The translations under genes were made by a program, and so were the position numbers. Positions 46,801 through 55,628 of a DNA stretch of 64,000 nt are shown here, one piece after another; position 1 is the first letter of the stretch, and every line of letters starts with the position of its first letter. Below the pieces are notes generated by a model. That model was not told the origin of the DNA. It did not search any database and saw only the letters and a program-made list of their open reading frames with translations. The stretch covers positions 3,793,399 to 3,857,398 of the forward strand of contig NC_135567.1 of NCBI RefSeq assembly GCF_964340395.1, written 5' to 3'. The DNA is from Glandiceps talaboti. Lineage: Eukaryota > Hemichordata > Enteropneusta > Spengelidae.

Positions 46801-49055
46801 TCGTCGTTTGACTGATTTGCCATATGTATATGTGTCTGGTAGTGGAATGTTTATATGTATGTTGTCTTCTTCATCAAGAATTACATCATCAATGTTGTTC
46901 CTTCTCGCATTAAAGTCACCTTGTCCATGAGTGTTATATTGTTGTAGCTCTTTGTTGATTTCTTCATAAGGATTACAGTCATTATCATTGTAGAAACTGG
47001 AATTTTGGGGTGGTATGTATGTTGTGCATATGTAAATGTCTTTTTCAAGGTTGAAAAATTCTTTATTAATTTTACACCATAGTGAGAATTTACTTGTAGT
47101 TGGTATAATCTTGACTCCATCTTTGATACTATTCTTGATGAAAATGCTGATTCCTCCTGATGACCTCCATGCTTTCTTGTTTTTGGGTCTAATGCTGTGG
47201 TATGTGTAATATCCCTTTGGTTGTGGAATGAGTTCTTTACTTTCAGTATTCAGCCATGTCTCTGTCATTGCGTATATATGGTAGTCTTTGATTTGTGACT
47301 CTATGTCTAGTGAACTTTCTGTTTTGTTGTCTATAGTTCCTTGTCTGGGTTTGTAGTTATACCTTAGACCGGCTGTATTCCAGTGGCCAATTGTAAGGTA
47401 ACTTGATGTCATTGTATTAATGTTTTTTCTATTTCTTTTACGTTGTACTGTCATTATTTATATTTTAAGTTGATTCAGTACCGTGTTCTTTCTCTGTATC
47501 CATCTTGCCATCCAGGTGTATTACTGTGATGTCTTTCTGGAGACATTGTGTACATTTCATGTCCTCTCCTGTCATACATGTAGTATTCATTTCTCGTGTC
47601 TCTATTTCTTTCCTGGCGATGATCATTACGATTTTGATTTAGTGGGTCAGTTGAGTATATTGGTTTATCATATTGTTTTGTTCTTGGTCTTCTTTCTAGT
47701 GGATACAAGCTGTTGATTTTTGTATTGATATTGTTGATGAAAGCATGAGTTCCTGCATCAATATTCAGATGTACACCATCTCTTCCTAACATGTTAGGTG
47801 TTATGTTATCCATATCTATGGATGATATGGCATTTGATTTATTACTCCTGAAATAACTGTTTATTGTTTTCATTGTGTTGGTTGTTGATTCTTTCCAGTG
47901 TTGGCGTGGGATGACTTCACACATAAACATTTGTGTTCTCGGATACCTTTGCTGTATTTCAGTTTGTAAATCTTGTATTTCACTTTTTATTGACTTAGGG
48001 TCTCTGTTACTGTCGATGTCATTTCCACCTATATTGATAGTAATACTTTTCAGACTTTGTGGAAAGTCGTTCTCAGCAATGACTCTTTTGATGTCAGATA
48101 TTTCAGCACCACTGTAAGTGAGGACCATCTGGTTCTTGGCAAGATATCTGTTTTGTATATATTTCGATTGGGAGTCACTTATGATTAAGTGTTCTACTTG
48201 TTGTGGTATTCTTCTTACTTTGAATGGTCGTTTATTGCTCATGTTTGGTGTAGAAGGTTTCTTGTTAATTTGTTTTCCTTGTGGTGTATGAGATTGTTGT
48301 TGCACTATGTAGCTGTATGTTTTTGTACTTTGCATTGGACTGTTTGCTTCAGTTGCTGTAGTGAGTTGTTCTTGGGTTGAATCTTCCGTTTGGTGTCTGT
48401 TTCTCTTCTTAGATACAACTGTCCATTGTTGGTGTTGTTTACTTGTTTGTTCAGGTAAACATGTATCTATCTTTTCTTGAAGTTGTTGGAATTCTGTCAT
48501 TATTGATGCTGTTATGGTTGATTTAAAGTCCTGTACATCTTTCCTGGTTTGTTCTTGTGCATTTAGTATGTCAGTCTGGCTCTGTTGTTGTTGTTGTTTG
48601 GAATGCTCAACTTTCAGTCTCTCAATTTCTGCATCTTTCCTTTGAAGATTATCCTTAAGTGTGGTAATTTTGAAAGTTTTCCAGGCATTTTCTTCTTCTT
48701 CTTTCTGTAAGGATTGTTTAGTAGATTCAAGCAGTTTGTGTTCACTCTGTAACTGTTCTTTTAGACTCTCTATCTCTTTGTTCTTCTTTAACATTTCCCT
48801 TTCAAGCATTGTTTTGTTGGTATCTTTTGTGACATCTGTAAATTTCTTGAGAATGTCATTATGACTTGTTGACATTTTTTCATCCAGTTCAGTGATCATT
48901 GTAATGTATTTGTCATGTTTTTCTTCTATCATTTCAATGATTGTTTGTAACATGTCTTCTTTGTTGTTACTTGTTAATGATGTGTTCACATTGATAGTTG
49001 ATACTGGTATTTTGCTTGGTGTGTCTTCTTTTATGTTAGGTGTTGACTTGTTTGA
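43802..49055 (-). mobile_element. LINE (non-LTR retrotransposon) with esterase ORF1, inserted in family A copy 10
   Basis: About 5.25 kb on the minus strand: ORF1, a 20-bp gap, ORF2, a short 3' UTR, and a 3' tail of TTATC pentamers (plus strand GATAAGATAA at 43802-43833). The flanks are consecutive parts of family A (CATCCCTAGA on the left, GATGCATTCCCATTAAATTT on the right; compare CCAGATGCATCCCCATTAAA at 7110), so both edges are placed within a few bases. Only about 3 bp (GAT) could be a target duplication. ORF1 reads into the flank without a start codon, so the 5' end is probably truncated. A microsatellite-type tail instead of poly-A is known from CR1/L2-like clades. Confidence 0.9.
43951..47454 (-). 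CDS. LINE ORF2: endonuclease-reverse transcriptase, 1167 aa, intact
   Basis: An uninterrupted ORF with ATG at 47454. The N-terminal APE-type endonuclease holds WNTAGL (residue about 25), TETWLN, GQGDFNARRNN and SSDHCPI. The central reverse transcriptase holds ASGPDGIPGELVKY, VTPVHKKGD with NYRGIS, AGFRRKHRTIDH, VDLKKCFDTIW, GVKQGCPLSP and the catalytic LLYADDIAL. The C-terminus has a Cys/His knuckle, LCTHCKEIEDERHHLIHC. I see no RNase H. The protein would nick target DNA and prime reverse transcription of its RNA there. With no stop or frameshift the copy is young or recently active at the protein level. Clade is not settled; CR1/I-like fits. ORF1 ends 20 bp upstream, so re-initiation is a likely way of translation. 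Confidence 0.93.
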   Translation of the reverse strand: MTVQRKRNRKNINTMTSSYLTIGHWNTAGLRYNYKPRQGTIDNKTESSLDIESQIKDYHIYAMTETWLNTESKELIPQPKGYYTYHSIRPKNKKAWRSSGGISIFIKNSIKDGVKIIPTTSKFSLWCKINKEFFNLEKDIYICTTYIPPQNSSFYNDNDCNPYEEINKELQQYNTHGQGDFNARRNNIDDVILDEEDNIHINIPLPDTYTYGKSVKRRRNTDTWKNQFGEELIQLCKLNHLQILNGRTSGDWSGQLTCYGYHGASTVDYTLVNEELLKYIIHFKVEKLHPSSDHCPIKTIVKIPKYRQTTDTNVNLKPAHQSYQWNAMNKEIYKLYMKTKESEDIVTTFTKNNTNNTSNEMAMKFQEMIHQIANICSIKRKSKKKTQRRKMNYTDRQCNLKKQELKTIANMLQRNPTDGTLRIMYYTKKKDFRKYVKRMQKDKQQKILSQIELADENEHVQDFWQKINSITNTKENNKLKEIPHTIWTKHFQQIGKNNTTTPDRIQEIETQLIQLENEMENNHELNKPITLSEVVQVTRSIKNNKASGPDGIPGELVKYSNIKVKQALTQVYNNVLDTGIYPKIWNTSVVTPVHKKGDRTDTNNYRGISVGNVIAKLFSMIINNRISNYLERNNIIHPNQAGFRRKHRTIDHILTLHTIIKKYHSRNKKIYCCFVDLKKCFDTIWRKALLYKLLCNNINGNVYNIMKNMYTNMNFIVKLTDVITEKFQIDNGVKQGCPLSPTLFNIFVNDFTTGLANIETNAPKLNNKTINSLLYADDIALMSTSYEGIQNALDYLHRYTTDWRLQVNTNKTQIMVFRKSGCKQDTRQFKCGLEEIKTTEQYTYLGVTFKTNGSMSSTATRLSDKASKAARIQSQIYSTKINSTKIKEKLMNTTQLPILTYAGEIWGVLQNQTTWDKTETEKFHLRFCRQILNVSNRVSKIGCRMELGREPLISRIYYSAINYYKYLKTLDNNNLAYYAMNDMENNDYTGSWLTTFEHNIQLYNSKNINNLTKQELYNSIRQYYINQWNENNKRENSKLRTYNNFKNSLEQEEYIKVMNNKQHIKTIAKFRLSCHQLAIEKGRYTKPKTPVEDRLCTHCKEIEDERHHLIHCKLYTKQREKMFSIITTLNSNFINLDRGEQFRYILQSKHKDIITALYIYLDDTCSQ

Positions 49056-49076
49056 TGCATTCCCATTAAATTTCAA
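47475..49076 (-). CDS. LINE ORF1 with coiled coil and SGNH-type esterase domain (5'-truncated)
   Basis: Open for 533 codons, but the first codon is a TTG in the flanking family A repeat. The element's own sequence starts near 49055 and the first ATG is at 48953. The N-terminal third is a Lys/Glu/Gln-rich coiled coil (EREMLKKNKEIESLKEQLQS and on, about residues 85-175). A basic middle follows. Then comes a hydrolase domain with the SGNH blocks: LIISDSQSK (nucleophile Ser; residue about 297), INIGGNDID (Asn) and DGVHLN (Asp/His pair). The tail is Arg/Tyr-rich (DHRQERNRDTRNEYY). Esterase-type ORF1 proteins with coiled coils are known from CR1-like LINEs and bind nucleic acid and possibly lipid. 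All catalytic positions are kept. Confidence 0.85.
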   Translation of the reverse strand: MKFNGNASNKSTPNIKEDTPSKIPVSTINVNTSLTSNNKEDMLQTIIEMIEEKHDKYITMITELDEKMSTSHNDILKKFTDVTKDTNKTMLEREMLKKNKEIESLKEQLQSEHKLLESTKQSLQKEEEENAWKTFKITTLKDNLQRKDAEIERLKVEHSKQQQQQSQTDILNAQEQTRKDVQDFKSTITASIMTEFQQLQEKIDTCLPEQTSKQHQQWTVVSKKRNRHQTEDSTQEQLTTATEANSPMQSTKTYSYIVQQQSHTPQGKQINKKPSTPNMSNKRPFKVRRIPQQVEHLIISDSQSKYIQNRYLAKNQMVLTYSGAEISDIKRVIAENDFPQSLKSITINIGGNDIDSNRDPKSIKSEIQDLQTEIQQRYPRTQMFMCEVIPRQHWKESTTNTMKTINSYFRSNKSNAISSIDMDNITPNMLGRDGVHLNIDAGTHAFINNINTKINSLYPLERRPRTKQYDKPIYSTDPLNQNRNDHRQERNRDTRNEYYMYDRRGHEMYTMSPERHHSNTPGWQDGYRERTRY

Positions 49077-49418
49077 CCCAATCTGCTAAGTGGTTTTGGA
49101 ATTACAGATTTTTGACCAAAAAGACACATTTTTAGCCCTAATTTGCATATCACTAATTGGACCATCATATCATGAATATTTCTTAGTAAAAACATCCTGA
49201 AGAATGTTTCACCCTAATTTCAGCCCAATCTGCCCAGTAGTTTTTGAGTTTCAGTTTTTGACCAAAAATCACATTTTGTTGACCCAAATCACACACCTGC
49301 GATGTGTTCATTTTCTTTTGAACAATTTCCCAACTAGATCCCACAAGTAATGTCCCCACCAAATACCAAGGCGATTGGGTTGGCAGTTTTTGAGTTTAAG
49401 TCGTCCACACACAACACA

Positions 49419-49485
<67 letters not shown>

Positions 49486-49515
49486 GACACCGCTCATTGT
49501 AGTTCAGTTGTGCTA
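49056..49515 (+). mobile_element. Family A element, copy 10, right part
   Basis: Resumes with GATGCATTCCCATTAAATTT, a further core unit, CCCAACTAGATCCCACAAG, a CA tract (49405-49480) and the exact end CAGTTGTGCTA at 49505-49515. The ATGCC segment before the hairpin is partly deleted. Confidence 0.82.
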
Positions 49516-50100
49516 AAAATGTAACTAATCAGAAAGATGAATGATTTCTCGCGTAGTAAGAAATAAAATATACAAACAACTTCCTTACAGACTAAAATCA
49601 ATAGACACCACAAATACTATCTAGAATCAACAAGAGAAGTATTGTCAAAAATCCTTGAAGAGTATGTAACGCCTCAAAATGTGAAATGACCACCCAAATG
49701 TATGTATCTGTGAGTTGCCAGTTTTTTTGCATAATTCTGTATCTCACACTTTTGTAAGTAATATATGTATCGGGAATGAAATATACACTGAGATTGAATA
49801 TACACCAAGCTTGAGTCAAATTTAGGATCCTAACTGTAATTTACATAGCCAAACAAGTAACGGTCAAATTAGTTAATCTCAAGTTTAAACAATCTCTACT
49901 AACCAATCCTATATTTTCCTAATTGACCAATCAAATGAAGGTCAATATCAAATTCACCCCAATATGTATGGAATGTAGTAAAACCTATATAAACCTTCAT
50001 TTCTGTGTGATCTGTAGGAGTTTTGTTAGATGTCAATAAAGTATGAATAGCTATCTTTCTAGTACTTGGTTATACAGCATCATTCCTTTTCTGAACCTGT
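49516..50100. other. Non-coding spacer
   Basis: AT-rich. 49800-49900 (CAAGCTTGAGTCAAATTTAG, TTAATCTCAAGTTTAA) is an inverted counterpart of 19735-19830 (CTTGAGATTAACTAATTTGA, TGACTCAAGCTCGG), so both belong to an unnamed interspersed repeat. Confidence 0.5.
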
Positions 50101-50900
50101 TTCTAGACAATTCCCTTACCCCATAGTAAGCTGACCCTGAATATGCCATTGCTACAAAAATTATGACAAACTATATAATTTGCTATCTGATTTACTATCT
50201 GATGTCTGCAGTAGTTTATAGCAAAAAACTTATGTGAGTGTTTTGAAAAAAAGTGTAAAATTGAGATGACCTTGTAATTAGACTATGACCTTGACCTTGG
50301 ATTTAAACAACCTTGTGATAAGTGATTTGCCTGTACTCTAAAACCTATATATGGACACTTCCATCATATCTAAAGCAATTCGGAACCATGAGATATTCAG
50401 TATTTACATATTTTGGTATAATCACAGATCTCGATACCAGCTGTCTTTGGAACAGAATTTTGTTACGAACAAAGCCAAAATACGTGTTTGCTGCAAAAAA
50501 ACTATATAATTTGCTATTTGAGACCGATTTGCAGCCTGACACATTATGTCTTGGTGGTAGTTAGGGAAAACACCTGTGAATATTGACAGCAGTTGTCTTG
50601 GTAACAGCTTTCTGTTACAAACAACTTCATATATACTTTTTTTCACATTTTTCGGAAAGATTTTATGTTTGGCTCTTTTCTTGACTGTCTTACAGCTTTA
50701 CCAGTCATATCTGATGGAAGTATACAGAAAAGTATCGATGAATGTTTCGATAAATTTGACAAATTGAGTTGACCTTGAATTTTGACTATGACCCTGAGCT
50801 TGAATCGACAAGGTCATGTAATCATCGAGTTCCCTGTCCCCTAAAATATATATACACAATTCCTCATTGCACAGATAAATAAATGTGGATATCTAAGGGA
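50101..50900. repeat. Family D: two-fold degenerate repeat
   Basis: Similar text occurs at about 50255-50520 and 50560-50880. The first shows TTGACCTTGGATTTAAACAA, then a TGTTACGAACAA-type segment; the second a TGTTACAAACAA-type segment, then GAGTTGACCTTGAATTTTGA. CACTTCCATCATATC and CATATCTGATGGAAGTAT are inverted relative to each other. No gene; ORFs here have no domain. Confidence 0.4.
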
Positions 50901-50929
50901 GTGGTCAATTTGATGTGGGGGGGGGGGTT

Positions 50930-51345
50930 GTTTCAGAATGCTGTCACTACACTATAAAGGCTAGAATTATTTTCTTTTCATCTATTATTCCTGGATGGAA
51001 TTATTCATAACTTGAGGTTACATAAGGGGAGGGTCCAATATTTAGAAGGGGCCTTCACAGTGCTGGCACTGTAATATGGCAAGCATAGCTATCTTTCTTT
51101 CTTTCTTTCTTTCTTTCAGTCTTTCTACTATTACTGGATGTACTGATGTAAACATTTCAGTACATAACGGAATAAAACTTTTTTGGCAGTCATTACACTA
51201 TTGAAAGGATTCTTTTCTTGGATGGAAAGATTCATAACTTTAGATCACATAAGGGGAGTGTCAAATTTTAATGGGGGGAGGGGAGGGGGGTAAGAGTACT
51301 GACACTACAATATGGCAAGGATTACTTTCTTTCTTTCTACTATTT
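50930..51345. repeat. Two-copy local duplication with (CTTT)n
   Basis: Two units of about 230 bp share GGATGGAANNATTCATAACTT, CACATAAGGGGAGNGTC and CACTACAATATGGCAAG, and each ends in CTTTCTTTC (51092-51117 and 51327-51340). Confidence 0.75.
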
Positions 51346-51929
51346 ATGGATTCGTGAAAGGCTTTCAAGTTTCATGCAATGAAAATCTTCTTAATCCAGA
51401 AAGTGCACGAAATGTGCAAGTGTCTGGTCTTCAATGTACACTCAGTAGAAATGTCATTAGTGGAATCCTATCCCTATTCACTTATGATCAGATCAATGAA
51501 ATATAGTTTGACTCACAGTAATATCAACATACCTCTACAAGTGTTCTGTATTCTTGATCATCAAGTCGACGACCAATTATTGACATTTTTTGGCTTCAGA
51601 AAATGTAAAAACAAGACACAGCATCTCTGTCCTTTGGGAAACTGATCATGTGTATTATAGTGATCTCATGACCAGAATTTTCACCATAATTTGAATGTCA
51701 CCCAAGATTACGTAAGAGAACCGATCGTACATTTAAAATGTTGACATTCAATATGCACTATAAGTTATGACAATTTGATTTGTTTGTTGTAGATTGTCAC
51801 ACAATTTCTAATGCACATGGCTCAGTCAATGACATCTGTCAATCAATGACGGTGATTTGTCAATAGCACATCTATGACAAAATCCAAGTTACATATTCCG
51901 CCGACAAGATATCTCACATTATAGAATAC
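51346..51929. other. Spacer, nothing recognised
   Basis: AT-rich between the duplication and the second LINE. The open frame 51379-51645 has no motif. Confidence 0.45.
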
Positions 51930-54900
51930 ATGTTTATTATTATTATTAACTTTATTGCCATAAGTATAAGTATAAAATTATACAATGGAATTCGCTTTGG
52001 TTATACGTAGCTCGGTTAAAACACAAACAGTGTGGATATGAATAACTATTAAAAGTGGAAAATATGTACATATACGCTAAAACGCTAAGACAAATTACGA
52101 ATCATTTAAAATACGAACTGACAAAGGATAAAAACTATTTTTGAAGCGATTTGTTTTGGTTTTGATTGATCTATATCGAGTACCAGAGGGCAGCAGTTCG
52201 AACAATGTGTGGGCTGGATGGTTTATGTCCTTAATTACAGATTTTGTTTTCCTGGTGACGCGTGAATTAAAAAGTGACTCAAGAGATGGAAGTCCTATAC
52301 CAATAATACGTGATGCCGTTCTCACAATTCTATTTAACTTAGCACGATCCTTATGAGTAGTGTTTCCATACCAGACTATGATTGAGAATGTCAGAACACT
52401 CTCAACCACAGCCCGGTAGAATTTCTTTAAAATAGCTTGACTGACACCAAAGCTCTTTAAACGGCGTAGAAAGAAAATGCGTTGTTGGGCCTTTTTTACA
52501 ATGTGATCAACATTTTTCTCCCACTTTAAATCCTCTGAGATAAGTGACCCGAGAAATTTAAACGTATCTACGATTTCTACCTCTTTTCCATGAATATTCA
52601 GGGGTGTGTGATACATTCTCTTTTTCCTAAAATCTACGATAATTTCTTTTGTCTTATCAACATTCAACTCAAGGTTATTATCGGCACACCAACCAACAAT
52701 TCTGTCCACCTGGTCTCGGTATGCTGTCTCGTTGTCATATTGAATAAGACCCACAATTGACGTGTCGTCAGCGAATTTAAAAATCAAAGAATCGCTAGCG
52801 GATGAGGCACAATCATGGGTAACGAGAGAATACAGCATGGGAGAAAGAACGCAGCCCTGGGGAGCACCTGTATTTAAAATGATTGGTTCCGAAAAGAAAG
52901 AACCCGTCTTAACCACCTGGGGTCTATTTGATAGAAAGTCAAAAATCCAATTGCATAGAGAACTATTGAGACCAAGAGACAGTAGTTTGTTGTGAAGATT
53001 AGCTGGAATTATGGTATTGAAAGCCGAGCTATAGTCAATAAAAAGTATTCTGACATAAGAATTTACCTTTTCAAGGTGGTTGAGAGCATAATAAAGGGCC
53101 AAAGACACAGCATCTTCGACTGAACGATTTGGATGGTAAGCAAATTGATATGGGTCGAATGAAGGAGGGAGACTAGATTTAATAACTTTCAGTACTAAAT
53201 GTTCAAATAATTTTATTACAACTGAGGTTAGAGCAACGGGTCTGTAATCATTGAGTTGGGAGATAGTGGCTTTCTTAGGGACAGGTATGATTATTGACTT
53301 TTTAAATATACTAGGAACCTTACTAGTACTTAGAGACCTATTAAAAATGTCAGCGAAGATACATGAAAGTTGACTCGAGCAAGCCCGTAATAGACGAGGT
53401 GACACCTCATCTGGGCCAGCTGCTTTACGTACGTTCAACTTCGCAAAAATGTGCCTTACATCATCGTCCGATACCGAAAAGGCCCCAGAACCAGACATGT
53501 CAATATTAGGATGAACAGTTTGCTTGTCGAAGCGGCTAAAGAAAATGTTTAGTTCGTTTGCAAGTTTTTGATCGTTCAAAGTATCCGACTTGGATTTAGA
53601 CTTGTAGTTCAGTATTCGTTGAAGACCTTGCCACAAATCTCTTGTGTTGCTTGTTGTTAGATTGACTTCAAGTTTATCCTTGTACGCCCGTTTGGCTTGT
53701 TTTATTGCATTCCGCAGGTCATATTTGGCCTTTTTGTATTGTTGATCGTCTTTCGACTGATATGCCACCTGTTTAGCTATGATTTTTTGTCTAATGTTCT
53801 TGTCAAACCAGGGCTTGTCGTTTGGAAATTTGGTCATCGCTTTTACTGGAATACAAATATTTTCACAGAATTTAATGTAATGAATGACAGTTTCTGTATA
53901 TTCGTCAAGATCAGCTGCGTTTTCTTTGAATACGCCCCAGTCAGTCGCATCAAAACATGCACGGAGACATTCAATGGCATCATCCGTCCACTGGGGTATA
54001 GATCTTTTCACAGGCTTGCAACGTTTAAGTTCCTGTCTGTAAGCTGGTACAAGGAAAATCGTAGAATGGTCTGAATTGCCGAGAGGTGCACGGGGAATAG
54101 AACGATAGGCATTTTTGATAGTTGTATAGCAGTGGTCCAGTGTGTTACTACCACGAGTTGTGCATGTAACCTGTTGGTAATACTTCGGCATGTCTTTCCT
54201 CAGATTGGCCCTGTTAAAATCTCCAGTAATAATGGAGAAAGATCCAGGATTCTGATTTTCACTTCGTGTTATTATATCTGACAGTTGATTGATAGCTGAG
54301 ACAGTATTAGCCCTTGGGGGTATATAGACAGCAGTGAGTATAATAGAGGAAAATTCCCGAGGTAAATAGAGTGGCCTGCATTTGATGGTAAGTGATTCTA
54401 GTTCGGGAGAGCAAGATTGTTGGAGTATTTTAACATCGGTACACCATGCGTTATTAATCATGAAGCACACACCGCCGCCTTTCACCTTATTTGAACGCTG
54501 GAATGACCGATCGCATCTGAATATTGTAAACCCAGGTGGTTGGACAGCTGAGTCAGGAATTGATTCATTCAGCCATGTTTCCGTAAAACAGAAAACACTA
54601 CAATCTCTAAAATCTCTTTTTGCGTCCAAGCAACAGTTCAATTCATCAATTTTGTTGGAAAGGGACCGAACATTTGCCAAAATAATGCTCGGTAGCGGAG
54701 GGCGTTGGGAACGTCGACGCAATCTCACTAACGCACCACCACGTTTTCCACGTTTTCGCCCGCGTTGCGTGTTATTGTTGGCTTTCCTACATCCACCATT
54801 AGAGACTTCAGGAATATGTTCTAAAATGTCTAAAATAGGATAACCATCCTTCTGGCACTCACCAACATTTGTCCTGATGTGAAGTAACTCTTCACGGTCA

Positions 54901-55012
54901 TACTTGTGCAATGCTGACATGCAACACACAAATAAAAGTGAGAGTAAATACAAAATAACTGGAGCTCGCATAACCGTGTCGCCATTGACCGGCGCCATTG
55001 ACCGGCGCCATT
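51930..55012 (-). mobile_element. L2/CR1-like LINE, nearly full length
   Basis: About 3.1 kb on the minus strand: a short GC-rich 5' leader with a 13-bp direct duplication (ATGGCGCCGGTCA twice at about 54986-55011), one intact ORF, a 3' UTR of about 150 bp ending GGCAATAAAGTTAATAATAA, and an ATT/TAA microsatellite tail at 51930-51943. CAATAAA followed by a trinucleotide tail is typical of L2-type LINE ends. No clear target duplication was found. Confidence 0.85.
52095..54998 (-). CDS. L2/CR1-like LINE polyprotein: endonuclease-reverse transcriptase, 967 aa, intact
   Basis: An uninterrupted ORF from ATG at 54998. It begins with a hydrophobic stretch (VILYLLSLLFVCCMSAL, residues about 14-30) and a basic linker (RGRKRGKRGGALVRLRRR). 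The APE endonuclease follows: PSIILANVRSLSNKIDEL, CFTETWLNESIPDSAVQPPG, ITGDFNRANLRKD and GNSDHSTIF. The reverse transcriptase has AAGPDEVSPRLLRACSSQL, IIPVPKK with NDYRPVALTS, FIDYSSAFNTIIP, GAPQGCVLSPMLYS and the active site FKFADDTSIVGLI, then LNVDKTKEIIVDFRK. These blocks, with FADDTxxVGLI and NKTKE-type text, match the L2/Rex1-like branch. There is no separate ORF1. An upstream ATG 13 bp away is out of frame because of the 13-bp duplication, and may lower translation. Every catalytic motif is present. Confidence 0.92.
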   Translation of the reverse strand: MAPVNGDTVMRAPVILYLLSLLFVCCMSALHKYDREELLHIRTNVGECQKDGYPILDILEHIPEVSNGGCRKANNNTQRGRKRGKRGGALVRLRRRSQRPPLPSIILANVRSLSNKIDELNCCLDAKRDFRDCSVFCFTETWLNESIPDSAVQPPGFTIFRCDRSFQRSNKVKGGGVCFMINNAWCTDVKILQQSCSPELESLTIKCRPLYLPREFSSIILTAVYIPPRANTVSAINQLSDIITRSENQNPGSFSIITGDFNRANLRKDMPKYYQQVTCTTRGSNTLDHCYTTIKNAYRSIPRAPLGNSDHSTIFLVPAYRQELKRCKPVKRSIPQWTDDAIECLRACFDATDWGVFKENAADLDEYTETVIHYIKFCENICIPVKAMTKFPNDKPWFDKNIRQKIIAKQVAYQSKDDQQYKKAKYDLRNAIKQAKRAYKDKLEVNLTTSNTRDLWQGLQRILNYKSKSKSDTLNDQKLANELNIFFSRFDKQTVHPNIDMSGSGAFSVSDDDVRHIFAKLNVRKAAGPDEVSPRLLRACSSQLSCIFADIFNRSLSTSKVPSIFKKSIIIPVPKKATISQLNDYRPVALTSVVIKLFEHLVLKVIKSSLPPSFDPYQFAYHPNRSVEDAVSLALYYALNHLEKVNSYVRILFIDYSSAFNTIIPANLHNKLLSLGLNSSLCNWIFDFLSNRPQVVKTGSFFSEPIILNTGAPQGCVLSPMLYSLVTHDCASSASDSLIFKFADDTSIVGLIQYDNETAYRDQVDRIVGWCADNNLELNVDKTKEIIVDFRKKRMYHTPLNIHGKEVEIVDTFKFLGSLISEDLKWEKNVDHIVKKAQQRIFFLRRLKSFGVSQAILKKFYRAVVESVLTFSIIVWYGNTTHKDRAKLNRIVRTASRIIGIGLPSLESLFNSRVTRKTKSVIKDINHPAHTLFELLPSGTRYRSIKTKTNRFKNSFYPLSVRILNDS

Positions 55013-55532
55013 TTTAATGTTACAGTACTTTTGTTTCACTTTTGTTCTTTATTGTTTAAAGTGGGCAATATCTTTTGGACAAAAACATTATTTTTAACTG
55101 GATCACAAGTGTGTTTTGTGTTCAAGTCTTACCATGACATGTTTTATTTTGTTTCATTTTTAGTTTAAGGTTTTTTAAAGTCTTTCCTTAGATGTGGTAT
55201 CACCTGATGCATAGACTAAAGATGCAAAGACTTGTCAGGAATAACTAAATATAAATAATTATCGTGGACATAGGCAAACACTTATGGCACAAAAAGTTGT
55301 AGTTTTCTATCAAAACTGATAATTGCAAACATTTTTAACGTTAGTGCCTGTTTAGCTATTGTTGTCAATATTCCATTGTAATCATCTTATCTTTATGTCA
55401 ACCACTCTGCAATCAATGTTGTTTTGCAACTAAATATTGTTTTATTTATGAGCAATGAGCTACTTATTGATACACTTACCAATGATTCATTTATAGGCAA
55501 TGATCTGATTTATGTACTGAGTATACACTTAC
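55013..55532. other. Intron sequence near the first ankyrin exon
   Basis: Between the LINE 5' end and the ankyrin exon. AT-rich; no other exon recognised. Confidence 0.5.
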
Positions 55533-55628
55533 CCAATCTCTTTCATCTACATAATTGACATCATAACCATTATCCAAGTAGAATTTAACCTTCTCTATAT
55601 CTCCACTTTTAACAGCATCAATGAGATC
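55533..55628 (-). CDS. Ankyrin-repeat exon (first seen, most 5')
   Basis: A 96-nt minus-strand exon after an acceptor ending TTTTATATTAG and before the donor GTAAGTGTA. Its 32 residues read LIDAVKSGDIEKVKFYLDNG, then YDVNYVDERDW: the capping-type ankyrin repeat common at the start of such proteins (LxxAVxxGDxExVxxLLxxG-xDVNxxD). It is in phase with the 38543 exon. Because it begins inside the repeat (DLIDAV), a further upstream exon with the initiator Met must exist and is probably right of the window; I could not find it in 55.6-64 kb. Confidence 0.88.

Noticed and set aside
44783-49089. Many plus-strand ORFs (for example 45890-46180 and 46194-46409) rich in Cys/Phe/Ser
   Set aside because: They are antisense shadows of the LINE ORF1 and ORF2.
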